A stretch of 64,000 bases of DNA from Mycolicibacterium thermoresistibile (lineage in GTDB: Bacteria > Actinomycetota > Actinomycetes > Mycobacteriales > Mycobacteriaceae). Below, in pieces: positions 28,122 to 37,534 of the stretch; the first letter of the stretch is position 1, and every line of letters starts with the position of its first letter. The notes below the pieces were generated by a model, which worked only from the letters and a program-made list of their open reading frames with translations, was not told the DNA's origin and did no database searches. Both the position numbers and the translations under genes were made by a program. Where the stretch lies: assembly GCF_900187065.1 (NCBI RefSeq), contig NZ_LT906483.1, positions 1,612,001 through 1,676,000 of the forward strand, in the 5' to 3' direction.

Positions 28122-28781
28122 TCAGTGCAGCAGCGTCGCCACGATTCCGGCCAGGTACCCCAGCCGCGCCACCTCGGACGGCCGGAACGCCGGTCCGCCC
28201 GGACGGCCCAGCACCACGGCGGTGTGCGGATCCCCCAGCGGCGCCGCGGCCAGCGTGGTGTCCATATCGCGCCACACCTGCGGCACCCAGGAGGCGGTCT
28301 CGTCCAACACGGTGGGACGGTCCAGCGGCAGGAACGGCGCGTTGCCGGCCCGGGTCTCCGGGGCGCTGGGGCTGCCGACCACGCGATGCACCTCGCCGTC
28401 CTCCTCGCGAAGCACGGTGCACCACCCGACCCGCAGCACCCGGGGCGCCTCGTCGACGAGCACCTGCAGCTTCCCGGTCCGCCCGGGCGCGGCCGCGATG
28501 TGGTCGATCAGCTCGAGTTCCCGGTGCGCCTCCAGCAGCCCGGTGTACGGGCGGATGCTGTCGACGTGGATGCCGGTGAGGTTCTCGGCGGCGGTGATCA
28601 GCATGTCCGGCATCGCCCCGGCGGGAAGATCGACGACCAGGTCGTCGATGGCATAGCCGCCGCTGCGCTCGACGACGTCAAGCGACAGGATGTCGGCACC
28701 GACCGCCCCCAGCGCCACCGCGAGGGCGCCCAGGCTGCCCGGCCGGTCCTCCAGCTGGACCCGTAACAGATACGAAGTCAC
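28122..28781 (-). CDS. ACT-domain amino-acid-binding protein (Rv3013-like)
   Basis: A 219-residue protein. The N-terminal ACT domain is clear: [40 protein letters not shown]. The rest is a GAF-like or unknown domain ending [19 protein letters not shown]. The GTG at 28781 gives the same length as the M. tuberculosis protein (218), so the longer open frame is rejected. ACT domains sense amino acids; the partner is unknown. Divergent from gatC, and 63 bp upstream of the DUF4178 operon on the same strand. Confidence 0.8.
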   Translation of the reverse strand: MTSYLLRVQLEDRPGSLGALAVALGAVGADILSLDVVERSGGYAIDDLVVDLPAGAMPDMLITAAENLTGIHVDSIRPYTGLLEAHRELELIDHIAAAPGRTGKLQVLVDEAPRVLRVGWCTVLREEDGEVHRVVGSPSAPETRAGNAPFLPLDRPTVLDETASWVPQVWRDMDTTLAAAPLGDPHTAVVLGRPGGPAFRPSEVARLGYLAGIVATLLH

Positions 28782-28856
28782 GCGCACACTGTGACACAGG
28801 AGGCGGCTTCCGGCACTCCGGCGGACCGCCGCTGACCGCTTCTCATCCGGCGCGAC

Positions 28857-28862
28857 TAGGCT
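28857..28862 (+). promoter_or_regulatory. -10 box of the leaderless gatC promoter
   Basis: TAGGCT, 8 nt before the GTG at 28871. Confidence 0.5.
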
Positions 28863-28870
28863 GCTCATAC

Positions 28871-29170
28871 GTGTCACAGATCTCCCGCGACGAGGTGTCT
28901 CATCTGGCCCGGTTGGCCAGGCTCGCGTTGACCGAGGACGAGCTCGACAGCTTCGCCGGTCAGCTGGACGCGATCCTGGAGCATGTCGGACGGATTCAGG
29001 CCGTCGACGTCACCGGTGTCGAGCCGACCGACAACCCGCTCAAAGCTGTCAACGTGTTCCGCCCGGACGTGGTGCAGCCCAGCCTGTCGCAGCAGGACGC
29101 GCTGGCGGGCGCACCCGAGGTCCAGGACGGTCAGTTCGCGGTTCCGCGCATCCTGGGGGAGCCTGAATGA
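28871..29170 (+). CDS. gatC: Asp-tRNA(Asn)/Glu-tRNA(Gln) amidotransferase subunit C
   Basis: A 99-residue subunit starting [22 protein letters not shown] and ending [10 protein letters not shown], both typical. It wraps around GatA and stabilises the GatCAB complex. Its stop overlaps the gatA ATG. GatCAB converts mischarged Glu-tRNA(Gln) to Gln-tRNA(Gln); gltX and tRNA-Gln are also in this window. Confidence 0.96.
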   Translation: MSQISRDEVSHLARLARLALTEDELDSFAGQLDAILEHVGRIQAVDVTGVEPTDNPLKAVNVFRPDVVQPSLSQQDALAGAPEVQDGQFAVPRILGEPE

Positions 29171-30666
29171 GCCAGGGGAAGAGCACTGATGACCTGATCC
29201 GGTTGGACGCCGCCACGCTGGGGGCGAAGATCGCGGCGAAGGAGATCTCGTCCACCGAGCTGACCCAGGCCTGCCTGGATCGCATCGCCGCGACCGACGA
29301 CCGGTACAACGCGTTCCTGCACGTCGCCGCGAACAAGGCGTTGAGCGCGGCGGCGCGGGTGGACGCCGCGGTCGCCGCCGGTGAGGAGTTGCCGTCCCCG
29401 CTGGCCGGGGTGCCGTTGGCGCTCAAGGACGTCTTCACCACCATCGACATGCCCACCACCTGCGGATCGAAGATCCTCGACGGGTGGCAGGCCCCGTACG
29501 ACGCCACGGTGACGGTGGCGCTGCGGGCGGCGGGCATCCCGATCCTGGGCAAGACCAACCTGGACGAGTTCGCGATGGGCTCGTCCACCGAGAACTCCGC
29601 GTTCGGTCCCACCCGCAACCCCTGGGACGTCAACCGGGTGCCGGGTGGTTCCGGGGGTGGCAGCGCGGCGGCGCTGGCGGCGTTCCAGGCCCCGCTGGCC
29701 ATCGGCAGCGACACCGGCGGGTCGATCCGCCAGCCGGCGGCGCTGACCGCGACGGTCGGGGTCAAGCCCACCTACGGCACGGTGTCCCGCTACGGGCTGG
29801 TGGCCTGCGCGTCCTCCCTGGATCAGGGCGGACCGTGCGGGCGCACGGTGCTCGACACGGCGCTGCTGCATCAGGTGATCGCCGGGCACGACGCGAAGGA
29901 CTCCACCTCGCTGACCGCACCGGTGCCCGACGTGGTCGCCGCGGCCCGCGCCGGCGCCTCCGGTGACCTCAAGGGGGTGCGTGTCGGTGTGGTGCGCCAG
30001 CTGCGCGGGGAGGGTATCCAGCCCGGGGTGCTGGCATCGTTCGACGCCGCGGTCGAGCAGCTCGCCGCGCTGGGCGCCGAGGTCATCGAGGTGGACTGCC
30101 CCAACATCGACCACGCGCTGGCCGCGTACTACCTGATCATGCCGTCGGAGGTTTCCAGCAACCTGGCCCGGTTCGACGCGATGCGCTACGGGCTGCGGGT
30201 CGGCGACGACGGCACCCGCAGCGCCGAGGAGGTGATGGCGCTGACCCGCGCGGCGGGATTCGGACCGGAAGTCAAGCGCCGCATCATGATCGGCACCTAC
30301 GCGCTGTCGGCCGGCTATTACGACGCGTACTACAACCAGGCGCAGAAGGTCCGCACCCTGGTCGCCCGCGACTTCGACGCGGCGTACGAGAAGGTCGACG
30401 TGCTGGTGTCGCCGACCACGCCGACCACCGCCTTCCCGCTCGGGGAGAAGGTCGACCATCCGTTGGCGATGTACCTGTTCGATCTGTGCACGCTGCCGTT
30501 GAACCTGGCCGGGCACTGCGGCATGTCGGTGCCGTCCGGGTTGTCGCCGGATGACAATCTGCCGGTCGGGCTGCAGATCATGGCGCCGGCGCTGGCCGAC
30601 GATCGGCTGTACCGGGTCGGCGCGGCCTACGAGGCTGCGCGCGGACCCCTTCCGGCAGCGGTCTGA
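29167..30666 (+). CDS. gatA: Asp/Glu-tRNA amidotransferase subunit A (amidase)
   Basis: A 499-residue amidase-signature enzyme. The Ser-cisSer-Lys triad is Lys87 (PLALKDVF), Ser162 (PGGSGGGS) and Ser186 (SDTGGSIR), with the 75- and 24-residue spacings of characterised GatA proteins. It releases ammonia from glutamine for the GatB subunit. It overlaps gatC (ATGA) and is followed by pfkA; gatB is separate, about 2.4 kb downstream. Confidence 0.97.
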   Translation: MSQGKSTDDLIRLDAATLGAKIAAKEISSTELTQACLDRIAATDDRYNAFLHVAANKALSAAARVDAAVAAGEELPSPLAGVPLALKDVFTTIDMPTTCGSKILDGWQAPYDATVTVALRAAGIPILGKTNLDEFAMGSSTENSAFGPTRNPWDVNRVPGGSGGGSAAALAAFQAPLAIGSDTGGSIRQPAALTATVGVKPTYGTVSRYGLVACASSLDQGGPCGRTVLDTALLHQVIAGHDAKDSTSLTAPVPDVVAAARAGASGDLKGVRVGVVRQLRGEGIQPGVLASFDAAVEQLAALGAEVIEVDCPNIDHALAAYYLIMPSEVSSNLARFDAMRYGLRVGDDGTRSAEEVMALTRAAGFGPEVKRRIMIGTYALSAGYYDAYYNQAQKVRTLVARDFDAAYEKVDVLVSPTTPTTAFPLGEKVDHPLAMYLFDLCTLPLNLAGHCGMSVPSGLSPDDNLPVGLQIMAPALADDRLYRVGAAYEAARGPLPAAV

Positions 30667-30735
30667 GCCCCGGCGGGTGCATCAGACCTCGTCGGCGGTC
30701 GCGGTACCGACGTATGAGCGGGCAAGATTGAGCTC

Positions 30736-31767
30736 ATGCGTATCGGAGTGCTCACCGGAGGGGGCGACTGCCCCGGACTGAACGCGGTCATCAGGGCGGT
30801 GGTTCGCACCTGCGACGTCCGATACGGCTCGTCGGTGGTGGGGTTCCGCGACGGTTGGCGGGGGCTGTTGGAGAACCGGCGGGTGCAACTGCGCAACGAC
30901 GACCGCAACGACCGGCTGCTGGCCAAGGGTGGCACCATCCTGGGCACCGCCCGGGTGCATCCCGAGAAGCTGCGTGCCGGGCTGGACCAGATCAAACAGA
31001 CCCTCGACGAGAACGGCATCGACGTGCTCATCCCGATCGGCGGGGAGGGCACGCTCACCGCAGCGCGCTGGTTGTCCGACGAGAACGTCCCGGTGGTCGG
31101 GGTGCCGAAGACCATCGACAACGACATCGACTGCACCGACCAGACATTCGGCCACGACACCGCGGTGACCGTGGCGAGCGAGGCGATCGACCGGTTGCAC
31201 AGCACCGCCGAGTCCCATCAGCGGGTGATGCTCGTCGAGGTGATGGGCCGGCATGCGGGATGGATCGCGCTGAACGCCGGGCTGGCCTCCGGAGCCCACC
31301 TGATCCTCATCCCCGAGCAGCCGTTCGATGTCGAGGAGGTGTGCCGGCTGATCAGACAGCGGTTCGTGCGCGGGGATTCGCACTTCATCTGCGTGGTCGC
31401 CGAGGGCGCCAAACCGGCACCCGGGTCGATGCAGTTGCGGGAGGGCGGCGTCGACGAGTTCGGTCACGAGCGGTTCACCGGGGTGGCCCAGCAGCTGGCG
31501 CTGGAGGTGGAGAAGCGCATCAACAAGGAGGTGCGGGTGACCGTACTGGGGCATGTGCAGCGCGGCGGCACCCCCACGGCGTTCGACCGGGTGCTGGCCA
31601 CCCGGTTCGGGGTGAACGCCGCCGACGCCGCGCACGCCGGCGAGTACGGGATGATGGTCGCGCTGCGGGGCCAGGAGATCGTGCGGGTGTCCTTGGCGGA
31701 CGCGACCCGCAACCTCAAGCTGGTGCCGCAGAGCCGTTACGACGACGCCGCCGAGTTCTTCGGCTGA
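30736..31767 (+). CDS. pfkA: 6-phosphofructokinase
   Basis: A 343-residue enzyme, the length of M. tuberculosis Pfk[10 protein letters not shown] (8-16) binds nucleotide phosphate, IGGEGT is the GGDGT-type loop, and [20 protein letters not shown] holds the catalytic aspartates. [10 protein letters not shown] binds fructose-6-phosphate. The GGEGT loop and the actinobacterial form leave the phosphoryl donor (ATP or PPi) to be decided by alignment; ATP is known for M. tuberculosis. It begins 69 bp after gatA, probably with some own transcription. Confidence 0.94.
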   Translation: MRIGVLTGGGDCPGLNAVIRAVVRTCDVRYGSSVVGFRDGWRGLLENRRVQLRNDDRNDRLLAKGGTILGTARVHPEKLRAGLDQIKQTLDENGIDVLIPIGGEGTLTAARWLSDENVPVVGVPKTIDNDIDCTDQTFGHDTAVTVASEAIDRLHSTAESHQRVMLVEVMGRHAGWIALNAGLASGAHLILIPEQPFDVEEVCRLIRQRFVRGDSHFICVVAEGAKPAPGSMQLREGGVDEFGHERFTGVAQQLALEVEKRINKEVRVTVLGHVQRGGTPTAFDRVLATRFGVNAADAAHAGEYGMMVALRGQEIVRVSLADATRNLKLVPQSRYDDAAEFFG

Positions 31768-31791
31768 GCGTGGGCGGTGCGGCGCCGGGAG

Positions 31792-32487
31792 TCATCCGGT
31801 CTTGACGGCCTCGCGGCGCACCATCTGCCAGATGGTGGGGATGTGCTCGACGGTCGAGACGACGACCGTCTTCCCGGTGCCGTCGGAGCTGCCGGCCAGC
31901 CGGGTCATGTAGTCCGCCAGGTCGATCCGCGCGGTGAACATGCCCACCGGTTCCACTTCGCCCGCGACGTAATCCGTCGGTTCCGCGAGATCGAACAGTC
32001 CTGAGGGCCGCACGATCGTCCAGTCCAGCCCGCTGCCCCGCACGATCGACTCCATGCGCCGCTGATCGTCGTAGGTGCTCTTCCCGATGGTGCGGGTGAT
32101 GACGGGTTCCACGATGCGCAGTGCGAACGGGGGATCGACCCGGTTCGGGTAGGGGAACGCGCCGGTGGAGCTGGTGACCACCAGTCGCGGCACCGCCGCC
32201 GCCCGCATCGCGGCGACGATGTTGGCCGTGCCGACCGAGTAGGTGTCAATCGCGCGCATGCTGAACGGCACGCCGAGACTCGACAGCACGGCATCGGCGC
32301 CGTGCACCACCCCGTCGAGGGTGGCCGGATCCCGGACGTCGGCCCCCGCCACCGTGAGCCGCGGATGGCGCATCGGGAAGTCGGTCGGGCGGCGCGTCAC
32401 GGCGACCGCCTGGTGGCCCGCGTCGAGCACGCGGGTGGTGAGCAGTCGGCCGGTGGGGCCGTTGGCCCCGAAGATCACGATCCGCAT
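31792..32487 (-). CDS. NAD(P)H-binding atypical SDR protein under MarR control
   Basis: A 231-residue NmrA-like Rossmann protein. GANGPTG at 7-13 is the GxxGxxG motif. RLVVTSSTGAFPYPNRVDPP and GLDWTIVRPSGLFDLAEP follow the NAD(P)H quinone-oxidoreductase-like pattern. The ATG at 32487 with GGGAGCT upstream is chosen. It is divergent from a marR gene across tandem TCAC-N5-GTGA sites, so it is probably the repressor's target. Substrate unknown, plausibly a quinone or electrophile. Confidence 0.85.
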   Translation of the reverse strand: MRIVIFGANGPTGRLLTTRVLDAGHQAVAVTRRPTDFPMRHPRLTVAGADVRDPATLDGVVHGADAVLSSLGVPFSMRAIDTYSVGTANIVAAMRAAAVPRLVVTSSTGAFPYPNRVDPPFALRIVEPVITRTIGKSTYDDQRRMESIVRGSGLDWTIVRPSGLFDLAEPTDYVAGEVEPVGMFTARIDLADYMTRLAGSSDGTGKTVVVSTVEHIPTIWQMVRREAVKTG

Positions 32488-32504
32488 GAGAGCTCCCAAA
32501 CTTG

Positions 32505-32533
32505 TCACATCAGGTGATTGTCACATTACGTGA
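32505..32533. promoter_or_regulatory. tandem MarR-type operators in the divergent promoter
   Basis: Two copies of TCAC-N5-GTGA (32505-32517 and 32521-32533), set 16 bp apart inside a longer direct repeat (GTCACATCAGGTGATT / GTCACATTACGTGATT). A weaker third half-site follows. They lie between the SDR start and the marR -10 box. Confidence 0.6.
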
Positions 32534-32549
32534 TTATCATGTGGGGTGC

Positions 32550-32555
32550 TAGTCT
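32550..32555 (+). promoter_or_regulatory. -10 box of the leaderless marR promoter
   Basis: TAGTCT, 7 nt before the ATG at 32563; the tandem operators cover the -35 side. Confidence 0.5.
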
Positions 32556-32562
32556 TTTCGGC

Positions 32563-33036
32563 ATGGAGGAACGCTCGAGCGGTATCGCCGCACTGCATCA
32601 GCGGATCCCGTTCCTGCTGTCTCAGCTGGGCGCCCACCTCGCCGAGGACTTCGTCCGACGGCTCGAGCCGTTCGGGATCGAGCCACGCATCTACGCGGTC
32701 CTCACGGCGCTGAGCGAGGTCGACGGGCAATCGCAGCGCGAACTGTCGGCACAGCTGGGCATCCATCGCAACGCGATGGTGGCCGTGGTCGACAAGATGG
32801 AGAGTCTGGGGCTGGTCAAACGCTTGCCGCATCCGGCTGATCGCCGGGCCTTCGCGGTGACGTTGACCGACAAGGCCCGGGAGCTGCTGCCGGCGCTGGA
32901 CGCCGAGGGCCGCGCCCAGGAGGACGCGGTCACCGCGGCGATGACCCCCGCCGAGCGGCGGGAGACCCTGCGGCTGCTGCAGAAGATGTCGTCCACGGTG
33001 GGGTTGGTGCCGGGCGTGCACCCGAAATTGGGCTGA
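32563..33036 (+). CDS. MarR-family transcriptional regulator
   Basis: A 157-residue winged-helix protein. EPRIYAVLTALSEVDGQSQRELSAQLGIHRNAMVAVVDKMESLGLVKR is the DNA-binding core and PHPADRRAFAVTLT the wing. The ATG at 32563 is supported by the -10 box; the longer frame from 32518 would start inside the operators. It probably represses itself and the divergent SDR gene through the tandem TCAC-N5-GTGA sites and responds to a small aromatic or electrophilic ligand. The ligand is not identifiable. Confidence 0.9.
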   Translation: MEERSSGIAALHQRIPFLLSQLGAHLAEDFVRRLEPFGIEPRIYAVLTALSEVDGQSQRELSAQLGIHRNAMVAVVDKMESLGLVKRLPHPADRRAFAVTLTDKARELLPALDAEGRAQEDAVTAAMTPAERRETLRLLQKMSSTVGLVPGVHPKLG

Positions 33037-33047
33037 TCGCCGCCCAC

Positions 33048-33053
33048 TAGGAT
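33048..33053 (+). promoter_or_regulatory. -10 box of the leaderless gatB promoter
   Basis: TAGGAT, 7 nt before the ATG at 33061. Confidence 0.5.
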
Positions 33054-33060
33054 CGGGGCC

Positions 33061-34575
33061 ATGACTGCCGCTGCCAGTGCTGAGCTGCTCGACTTCGACG
33101 AGGTCATCGCCAAGTACGAACCCGTGCTCGGAATGGAAGTCCACGTCGAGCTGTCCACGGCGACGAAGATGTTCTGCGGGTGTGCCAACCGGTTCGGCTC
33201 CGAACCCAACACCCAGGTGTGCCCGGTCTGCCTCGGGCTGCCCGGGGCGTTGCCGGTTCTCAACGAGGCCGCGGTGGAGTCGGCGATCCGGATCGGCCTG
33301 GCGCTGAACTGCGAGATCGTCCCGTGGTGCCGGTTCGCCCGGAAGAACTACTTCTATCCGGACATGCCGAAGAACTATCAGATCTCGCAGTACGACGAAC
33401 CGATCGCGGTCAACGGGTACCTCGACGTCCCGTTGGAGGACGGCAGCACCTTCCGGGTCGGGATCGAGCGCGCCCACATGGAGGAGGACACCGGCAAGCT
33501 GACCCACCTGGGCAGTGAGACCGGCCGTATCGAGGGCGCCACCACCTCGCTGATCGACTACAACCGCGCCGGCGTGCCGCTCATCGAGATCGTCACCAAG
33601 CCGATCGAGGGTGCCGGCGCCCGCGCCCCCGAGATCGCGCGCGCGTACGTGACCGCACTGCGTGATCTGCTGCGCGCCCTTGGGGTTTCGGACGTTCGGA
33701 TGGACCAGGGGTCGATGCGCTGCGACTCCAACGTGTCGCTCAAGCCGATCGGGCAGGCCGAGTTCGGCACCCGCACCGAGACCAAGAACGTCAACTCGCT
33801 CAAGAGCGTCGAGGTCGCCGTGCGATACGAAATGCGACGGCAGGCAGCGATTCTGGAGGCGGGCGGCACCGTCGTCCAGGAGACCCGGCACTTCCACGAG
33901 GACGGTTACACCTCCCCGGGGCGCAGCAAGGAGACCGCCGAGGACTACCGCTACTTCCCCGAACCCGATCTGGAGCCGGTCGCCCCCAGCCGGGAGTGGG
34001 TCGAGCAGCTGCGTGCGACGCTGCCCGAACTGCCCTGGGTGCGGCGCAAGCGGCTCCAGCAGGACTGGGGCGTCTCCGACGAGGTGATGCGGGACCTGGT
34101 CAACGCCGGTGCGGTCGACCTGGTCAGCGCGACCATCGAACACGGTGTCTCCAGCGAGGCCGCCCGCGCCTGGTGGGGGAACTTCCTGGTGCAGAAGGCC
34201 AACGAGAGTGGGGTGGAGCTCGACGCGCTGCCGATCAGCCCGGCTCAGGTCGCGGCGGTGATCAAACTCGTCGACGACGGCAAACTGTCGAACAAGCTCG
34301 CCCGCCAGGTGGTCGAGGGTGTGCTGGCCGGTGAGGGTGAGCCCGAGCAGGTGATGAAGGACCGCGGGCTGGAGGTGGTGCGCGACGATGCGGCGCTGCA
34401 GGCCGCGGTCGACGAGGCGCTGGCCGCCAACCCCGACATCGTCGAGAAGATCCGCGGTGGCAAGGTGCAGGCGGCCGGTGCGATCGTCGGCGCCGTCATG
34501 AAGGCCACCAAGGGGCAGGCCGATGCGGCGCGGGTGCGTGAACTGGTGATGGCCGCCTGCGGTCAGACCGGCTGA
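33061..34575 (+). CDS. gatB: Asp-tRNA(Asn)/Glu-tRNA(Gln) amidotransferase subunit B
   Basis: A 504-residue kinase-like subunit. [18 protein letters not shown] at the N-terminus starts the catalytic cradle; [18 protein letters not shown] and [16 protein letters not shown] are GatB signatures. The C-terminal YqeY-like tail ([24 protein letters not shown] onward) contacts tRNA. It phosphorylates and amidates the Glu or Asp on mischarged tRNA using ammonia from GatA. Separated from gatCA by pfkA and the SDR/marR pair. Confidence 0.97.
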   Translation: MTAAASAELLDFDEVIAKYEPVLGMEVHVELSTATKMFCGCANRFGSEPNTQVCPVCLGLPGALPVLNEAAVESAIRIGLALNCEIVPWCRFARKNYFYPDMPKNYQISQYDEPIAVNGYLDVPLEDGSTFRVGIERAHMEEDTGKLTHLGSETGRIEGATTSLIDYNRAGVPLIEIVTKPIEGAGARAPEIARAYVTALRDLLRALGVSDVRMDQGSMRCDSNVSLKPIGQAEFGTRTETKNVNSLKSVEVAVRYEMRRQAAILEAGGTVVQETRHFHEDGYTSPGRSKETAEDYRYFPEPDLEPVAPSREWVEQLRATLPELPWVRRKRLQQDWGVSDEVMRDLVNAGAVDLVSATIEHGVSSEAARAWWGNFLVQKANESGVELDALPISPAQVAAVIKLVDDGKLSNKLARQVVEGVLAGEGEPEQVMKDRGLEVVRDDAALQAAVDEALAANPDIVEKIRGGKVQAAGAIVGAVMKATKGQADAARVRELVMAACGQTG

Positions 34576-34609
34576 CCGGACCCGACTACGGGCCGGACCC
34601 GACTACGGG
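34576..34609. repeat. 17-bp tandem duplication after gatB
   Basis: Two identical copies of CCGGACCCGACTACGGG, immediately after the gatB stop and before the convergent lppZ stop. Confidence 0.85.
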
Positions 34610-34624
34610 CGGGTCAGGGCCGGA

Positions 34625-35740
34625 TCAGGTCTTCTCTTCGTCGGTCCGCGGGAACCCACCCTGCGGGAACAACGGGAACACCACGTCGTCGAGCTGCTCG
34701 GCGTCCCCGAACGTCTTGTTCACCGTGGCGCCCCACACGTTGCCGTCCGGCGACAATTGCAGCGCCCAGACGTGGCCGCGGGTGTCCTGACGAACCACCT
34801 CCGGCTCGCCGGTCACCGCGCCGGTGTCCGGATCGGAGCGGACCGCGACGGTCTGCTTGGTGTCGACCAGGTTCACCAGCACGGTGCCGTCGAGTGCCGC
34901 ACAGCCGGCCACGCCCGGGCGGTCCGGCCAGGTCCACACCGTGGACACCTCGTCTGCTTTGGTGATCCGCTGCAACCGGTCACCGCTGGGGTGGCGGTCG
35001 GTGACGAACAGCGATCCGTCGGTGGGGTCGATGCACATCGCCCCGCCGGCTCCCAGCCCGGACAGCGCGGTGGTGATCGGCGCCGGGTTGACGGTGGTGG
35101 GTTGTTCGACCCGCAGCACCTTCCCGGCCAGCGAGTTCGGATCGTCGGCCAGGGCCGGATCACCGGCGTCGCCGGTCTGCACCAGCAGCGTCGTGGGGCT
35201 GGAGAAGATCAGCGACCCGGTGTTGCCGGTCGCGCCCTTGGGAATCCCGGTCAGGATCGGTTTGGGCGGATCGTTGTCGGCGATGCGGACCACCCGGTTG
35301 TCGGTGGGGGTGCTGATGTAGGCGTACATCAGCCGGTCCTGCCGGTGGCTGGGCGACAACACGATGTCCAGTAGCCCGCCGTCGCCCGCCGGATCGACCG
35401 GGATCACGGTCTTGATCTTCGGCTCCTCGGAGATCGAGACCTCCTTGATCGCGCCGGTGGTCCGTTCGGCGACCAGCGCGGACTTGCTGTCCAGGCCCAT
35501 GACCAGACCACTGGTGCTCTCCAGGCAGCCCTGCATCACCCCGGGGGCCGGGCATTCTTTCCGCGGCGGGTTGGCGGGTAGCGGCGGCGGTGGGGTGGTG
35601 GTCGTCGGCCTGGGCTGCAGCTCCGCCTCGGTGGTGAACGGCTGCGACTGTGCGTTGTCGAAGCGGGCACACCCCGAGGCGACGAGCAGCGCCGTGCACA
35701 ACAGCGCCAGCATGCTCCGCACCGGTCGCCCTGGTTTCAT
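34625..35740 (-). CDS. lppZ: lipoprotein LppZ, PQQ-dependent sugar dehydrogenase-like beta-propeller
   Basis: A 371-residue lipoprotein with lipobox LLVASGC, a Thr/Pro-rich linker (TTTTPPPPLPANPP) and a beta-propeller of the soluble glucose/sorbosone dehydrogenase type (GGLLDIVLSPSHRQDRLMYAYIST, GDAGDPALADDPNSLAGKVLRVE). Conserved cysteines include CPAPGVMQGC. Anchored on the outer face of the membrane. Whether it binds PQQ is unknown, and mycobacterial members are regarded as of unknown activity. By position it is Rv3006. A TAATCT box 7 nt upstream suggests a leaderless mRNA. Confidence 0.88.
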   Translation of the reverse strand: MKPGRPVRSMLALLCTALLVASGCARFDNAQSQPFTTEAELQPRPTTTTPPPPLPANPPRKECPAPGVMQGCLESTSGLVMGLDSKSALVAERTTGAIKEVSISEEPKIKTVIPVDPAGDGGLLDIVLSPSHRQDRLMYAYISTPTDNRVVRIADNDPPKPILTGIPKGATGNTGSLIFSSPTTLLVQTGDAGDPALADDPNSLAGKVLRVEQPTTVNPAPITTALSGLGAGGAMCIDPTDGSLFVTDRHPSGDRLQRITKADEVSTVWTWPDRPGVAGCAALDGTVLVNLVDTKQTVAVRSDPDTGAVTGEPEVVRQDTRGHVWALQLSPDGNVWGATVNKTFGDAEQLDDVVFPLFPQGGFPRTDEEKT

Positions 35741-35747
35741 GCAGGCC

Positions 35748-35753
35748 AGATTA
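35748..35753 (-). promoter_or_regulatory. -10 box of the leaderless lppZ promoter
   Basis: On the minus strand TAATCT, 7 nt before the ATG at 35740. Confidence 0.55.
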
Positions 35754-35769
35754 CGGAGTGCCCGACGGG

Positions 35770-35865
35770 CACCGCCACTCCTGGCGGATCAGGCACCGCC
35801 ACTCCTGGCGGATCAGGCACCGCCACTCCTGGCGGATCAGGCACCGCCACTCCTGGCGGATCAGG
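35770..35865. repeat. 24-bp tandem repeat of hairpins between lppZ and doxX
   Basis: Four identical 24-bp units (CACCGCCACTCCTGGCGG then ATCAGG) and the start of a fifth. Each unit contains the inverted repeat CCGCCA-CTCC-TGGCGG, so the array is four identical hairpins between two divergent promoters. Confidence 0.92.
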
Positions 35866-35937
35866 CACCGCACTCGTCATTTGCAAATACCCGGGAAATG
35901 CGCCGCGCCAATCCGCGCTCGGCAGGGGAGTTGCACT

Positions 35938-35943
35938 TACCCT
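35938..35943 (+). promoter_or_regulatory. -10 box of the leaderless doxX promoter
   Basis: TACCCT, 7 nt before the GTG at 35951. Confidence 0.5.
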
Positions 35944-35950
35944 GGCAGCT

Positions 35951-36862
35951 GTGACCAGTCACCCTCAAGACCACCGTGGTTGGCGCCGTCCCCACGGTAC
36001 GGGCCCCGACGATCTGGGCGTGCGGCCCGCATCGGCGAGCCTGGTCGATCCTGAGGACGACCTGTCCTCCACCTACGGCGGCGACATCGAGACAACGGCC
36101 ATACCGAGTTACCCCTCCACCGGCACGGCGTCCGCACAGTCGCCGTTCGCCCTCACCGGTGAACCCGAACCGTTGCCGTACGTCCAGCCGGACGACGGAT
36201 CGTCGTTCGCCAACTATTCAGCCGGCGCGGCGTCGAGTTTCTCGACCGGGCCGGCTTCGTCTTTTCCGGCCGGGTCTTTTCCGGCCGGACCCGCCGAAGT
36301 GGGGACGGACGAACTCACCGAGGACCGCATCAAGGCGGCCGGCCGCCGCGGCACCATGGATCTGGGACTGATGCTGATCCGGGTCGGTCTGGGTGCGCTG
36401 CTGGTGGTGCACGGTCTCCAGCAGGCGTTCGGCTGGTGGGGCGGGGACGGGCTGGGCGGTCTGCGCGACGCGCTGACCGAATCCGGATTCCGGTACGCCG
36501 AGGCGCTCACCTACGCCGTGGCCGGCGCGCAGATCGGCGCCGGTGTGCTGCTGGTGCTCGGGTTGTTCACCCCGTTGGCGGCCGCGGGTGCGCTGGCCTA
36601 CCTGATCAACGTGCTGCTCGCCGGGATCTCGGCAAACAACGGTGCGCTGCCGTTCTTCCTGCCCGAGGGTTACGAGTTCGAGATCACGCTGATCGTGGTC
36701 GCCGCGGCGCTCGTGCTCACCGGCCCCGGCCGGTACGGGCTCGACGCCGGACGCGGGTGGGCCCGGCGACCCTTCATCGGTTCGTTCCTGGCCCTGCTGC
36801 TGGGCGTCGGGGCGGGCATCGCGATCTGGGTGCTGCTCAACGGCGCGAATCCGCTCGGCTAG
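35951..36862 (+). CDS. DoxX family membrane protein (Rv3005c-like)
   Basis: A 303-residue protein. The N-terminal 130 residues are hydrophilic and Ser/Pro-rich (with SSFPAGSFPAG repeats). A four-helix DoxX domain follows: LGLMLIRVGLGALLVVHGLQQAFGWWGG, YAVAGAQIGAGVLLVLGLFTPLAAAGALAYLINVLLAG, then ITLIVVAAALVLTGPGRYGLD. In M. tuberculosis the DoxX ortholog forms a membrane-associated oxidoreductase complex with SodA and SseA that protects against oxidative and thiol stress. One extra C-terminal helix is present. The GTG start is supported by the -10 box. Confidence 0.88.
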   Translation: MTSHPQDHRGWRRPHGTGPDDLGVRPASASLVDPEDDLSSTYGGDIETTAIPSYPSTGTASAQSPFALTGEPEPLPYVQPDDGSSFANYSAGAASSFSTGPASSFPAGSFPAGPAEVGTDELTEDRIKAAGRRGTMDLGLMLIRVGLGALLVVHGLQQAFGWWGGDGLGGLRDALTESGFRYAEALTYAVAGAQIGAGVLLVLGLFTPLAAAGALAYLINVLLAGISANNGALPFFLPEGYEFEITLIVVAAALVLTGPGRYGLDAGRGWARRPFIGSFLALLLGVGAGIAIWVLLNGANPLG

Positions 36863-36865
36863 ATG

Positions 36866-37315
36866 TCAGTCCCGGTCGTACGGGTTGGGCACCCGGCCGC
36901 CGCTGGCCTCCGTCAGCAGCGGCAGTGTGGCGAACGTCACGGCCGGTAGCCGCACCTGCCCGCCGTCACGGCAGTGGGCGATCGCCCACGAACCCCGGCC
37001 GAACCGCAGCCCCTCGATGGTGTCCCACGGCAGCGTGCGGTTACCGACCAGGGTGCGGACCATGACACCGGCGCGGTCGGCGACCGTGCGGTACCGCACG
37101 ATCGCCACCGACAGCAGGACCGGGATCAGCCACAACGGCGCCAATATCGGCACCGCGCCGACCAACGGCACCATGCCCAGCGCGACGATGGCGACGCCCA
37201 GGTGGGCCATCGGCGAGATGTGGATCGTCACCGGCGCGGTGTGCAGACTTCTGCCGCCGTCACCCGTGCGGTCCCCGTGCTCAGGGGTCCCGTGCTCCTC
37301 ATCCTCGCGTCCCAC
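36866..37315 (-). CDS. PH-domain membrane protein, low-molecular-weight antigen CFP6-like
   Basis: A 149-residue protein. Two N-terminal membrane helices (LGVAIVALGMVPLVGAVPILAPLWLIPVLLSVAIV) precede a bacterial PH-like domain (GVMVRTLVGNRTLPWDTIEGLRFGRGSWAIAHC). It ends in TEASGGRVPNPYDRD, the end of M. tuberculosis CFP6 (Rv3004). The GTG at 37315 is used; an internal ATG at 37210 would give a 114-residue protein close to the 112 residues annotated in M. tuberculosis, so the start is uncertain. Function unknown. Convergent with doxX, 3 bp apart. Confidence 0.78.
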   Translation of the reverse strand: MGREDEEHGTPEHGDRTGDGGRSLHTAPVTIHISPMAHLGVAIVALGMVPLVGAVPILAPLWLIPVLLSVAIVRYRTVADRAGVMVRTLVGNRTLPWDTIEGLRFGRGSWAIAHCRDGGQVRLPAVTFATLPLLTEASGGRVPNPYDRD

Positions 37316-37424
37316 GCCGCCATCTTCGCACCATCACCGCACCGGAGCCGATCCGGCCGAATGGGCCGCACCCGGCGGGGTGTCCGTCACCGGGCTGCCG
37401 GGGCGGATCCGGATGCGTTCGAAT

Positions 37425-37454
37425 TTGACCTATGAGCAGTGCGGAGGCTACCGT
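37425..37454 (+). promoter_or_regulatory. ilvBNC promoter
   Basis: TTGACC (37425-37430) and TACCGT (37449-37454) with an 18-bp spacer. The predicted start point (about 37461) is almost at the ATG of the leader peptide, so the leader would be translated from a leaderless end. Confidence 0.6.
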
Positions 37455-37462
37455 CGAATGTC

Positions 37463-37534
37463 ATGCAGACCCCGGAGTTGCTCGTAGTAATTGGTCGGCG
37501 CGTTGATGCCGCGCTGACCCGTTGCCGGGTGTAG
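37463..37534 (+). CDS. ilvB leader peptide (attenuator)
   Basis: A 23-codon open frame starting [15 protein letters not shown]. Leu-Leu-Val-Val-Ile at codons 6-10 is a run of all three branched-chain amino acids made by this operon, the hallmark of ribosome-mediated attenuation. The leader is followed by a terminator hairpin at 37554-37590, before ilvB. It lies in a 343-bp stretch (37316-37658) with no other gene. Confidence 0.75.
   Translation: MQTPELLVVIGRRVDAALTRCRV

Noticed and set aside
30736..31767. PPi-dependent phosphofructokinase
   Set aside because: The loop GGEGT alone does not prove PPi use; the M. tuberculosis ortholog is ATP-dependent, so the name was kept general.
35770..35865. 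CRISPR array
   Set aside because: The units are directly adjacent with no spacers, and no cas gene is near.
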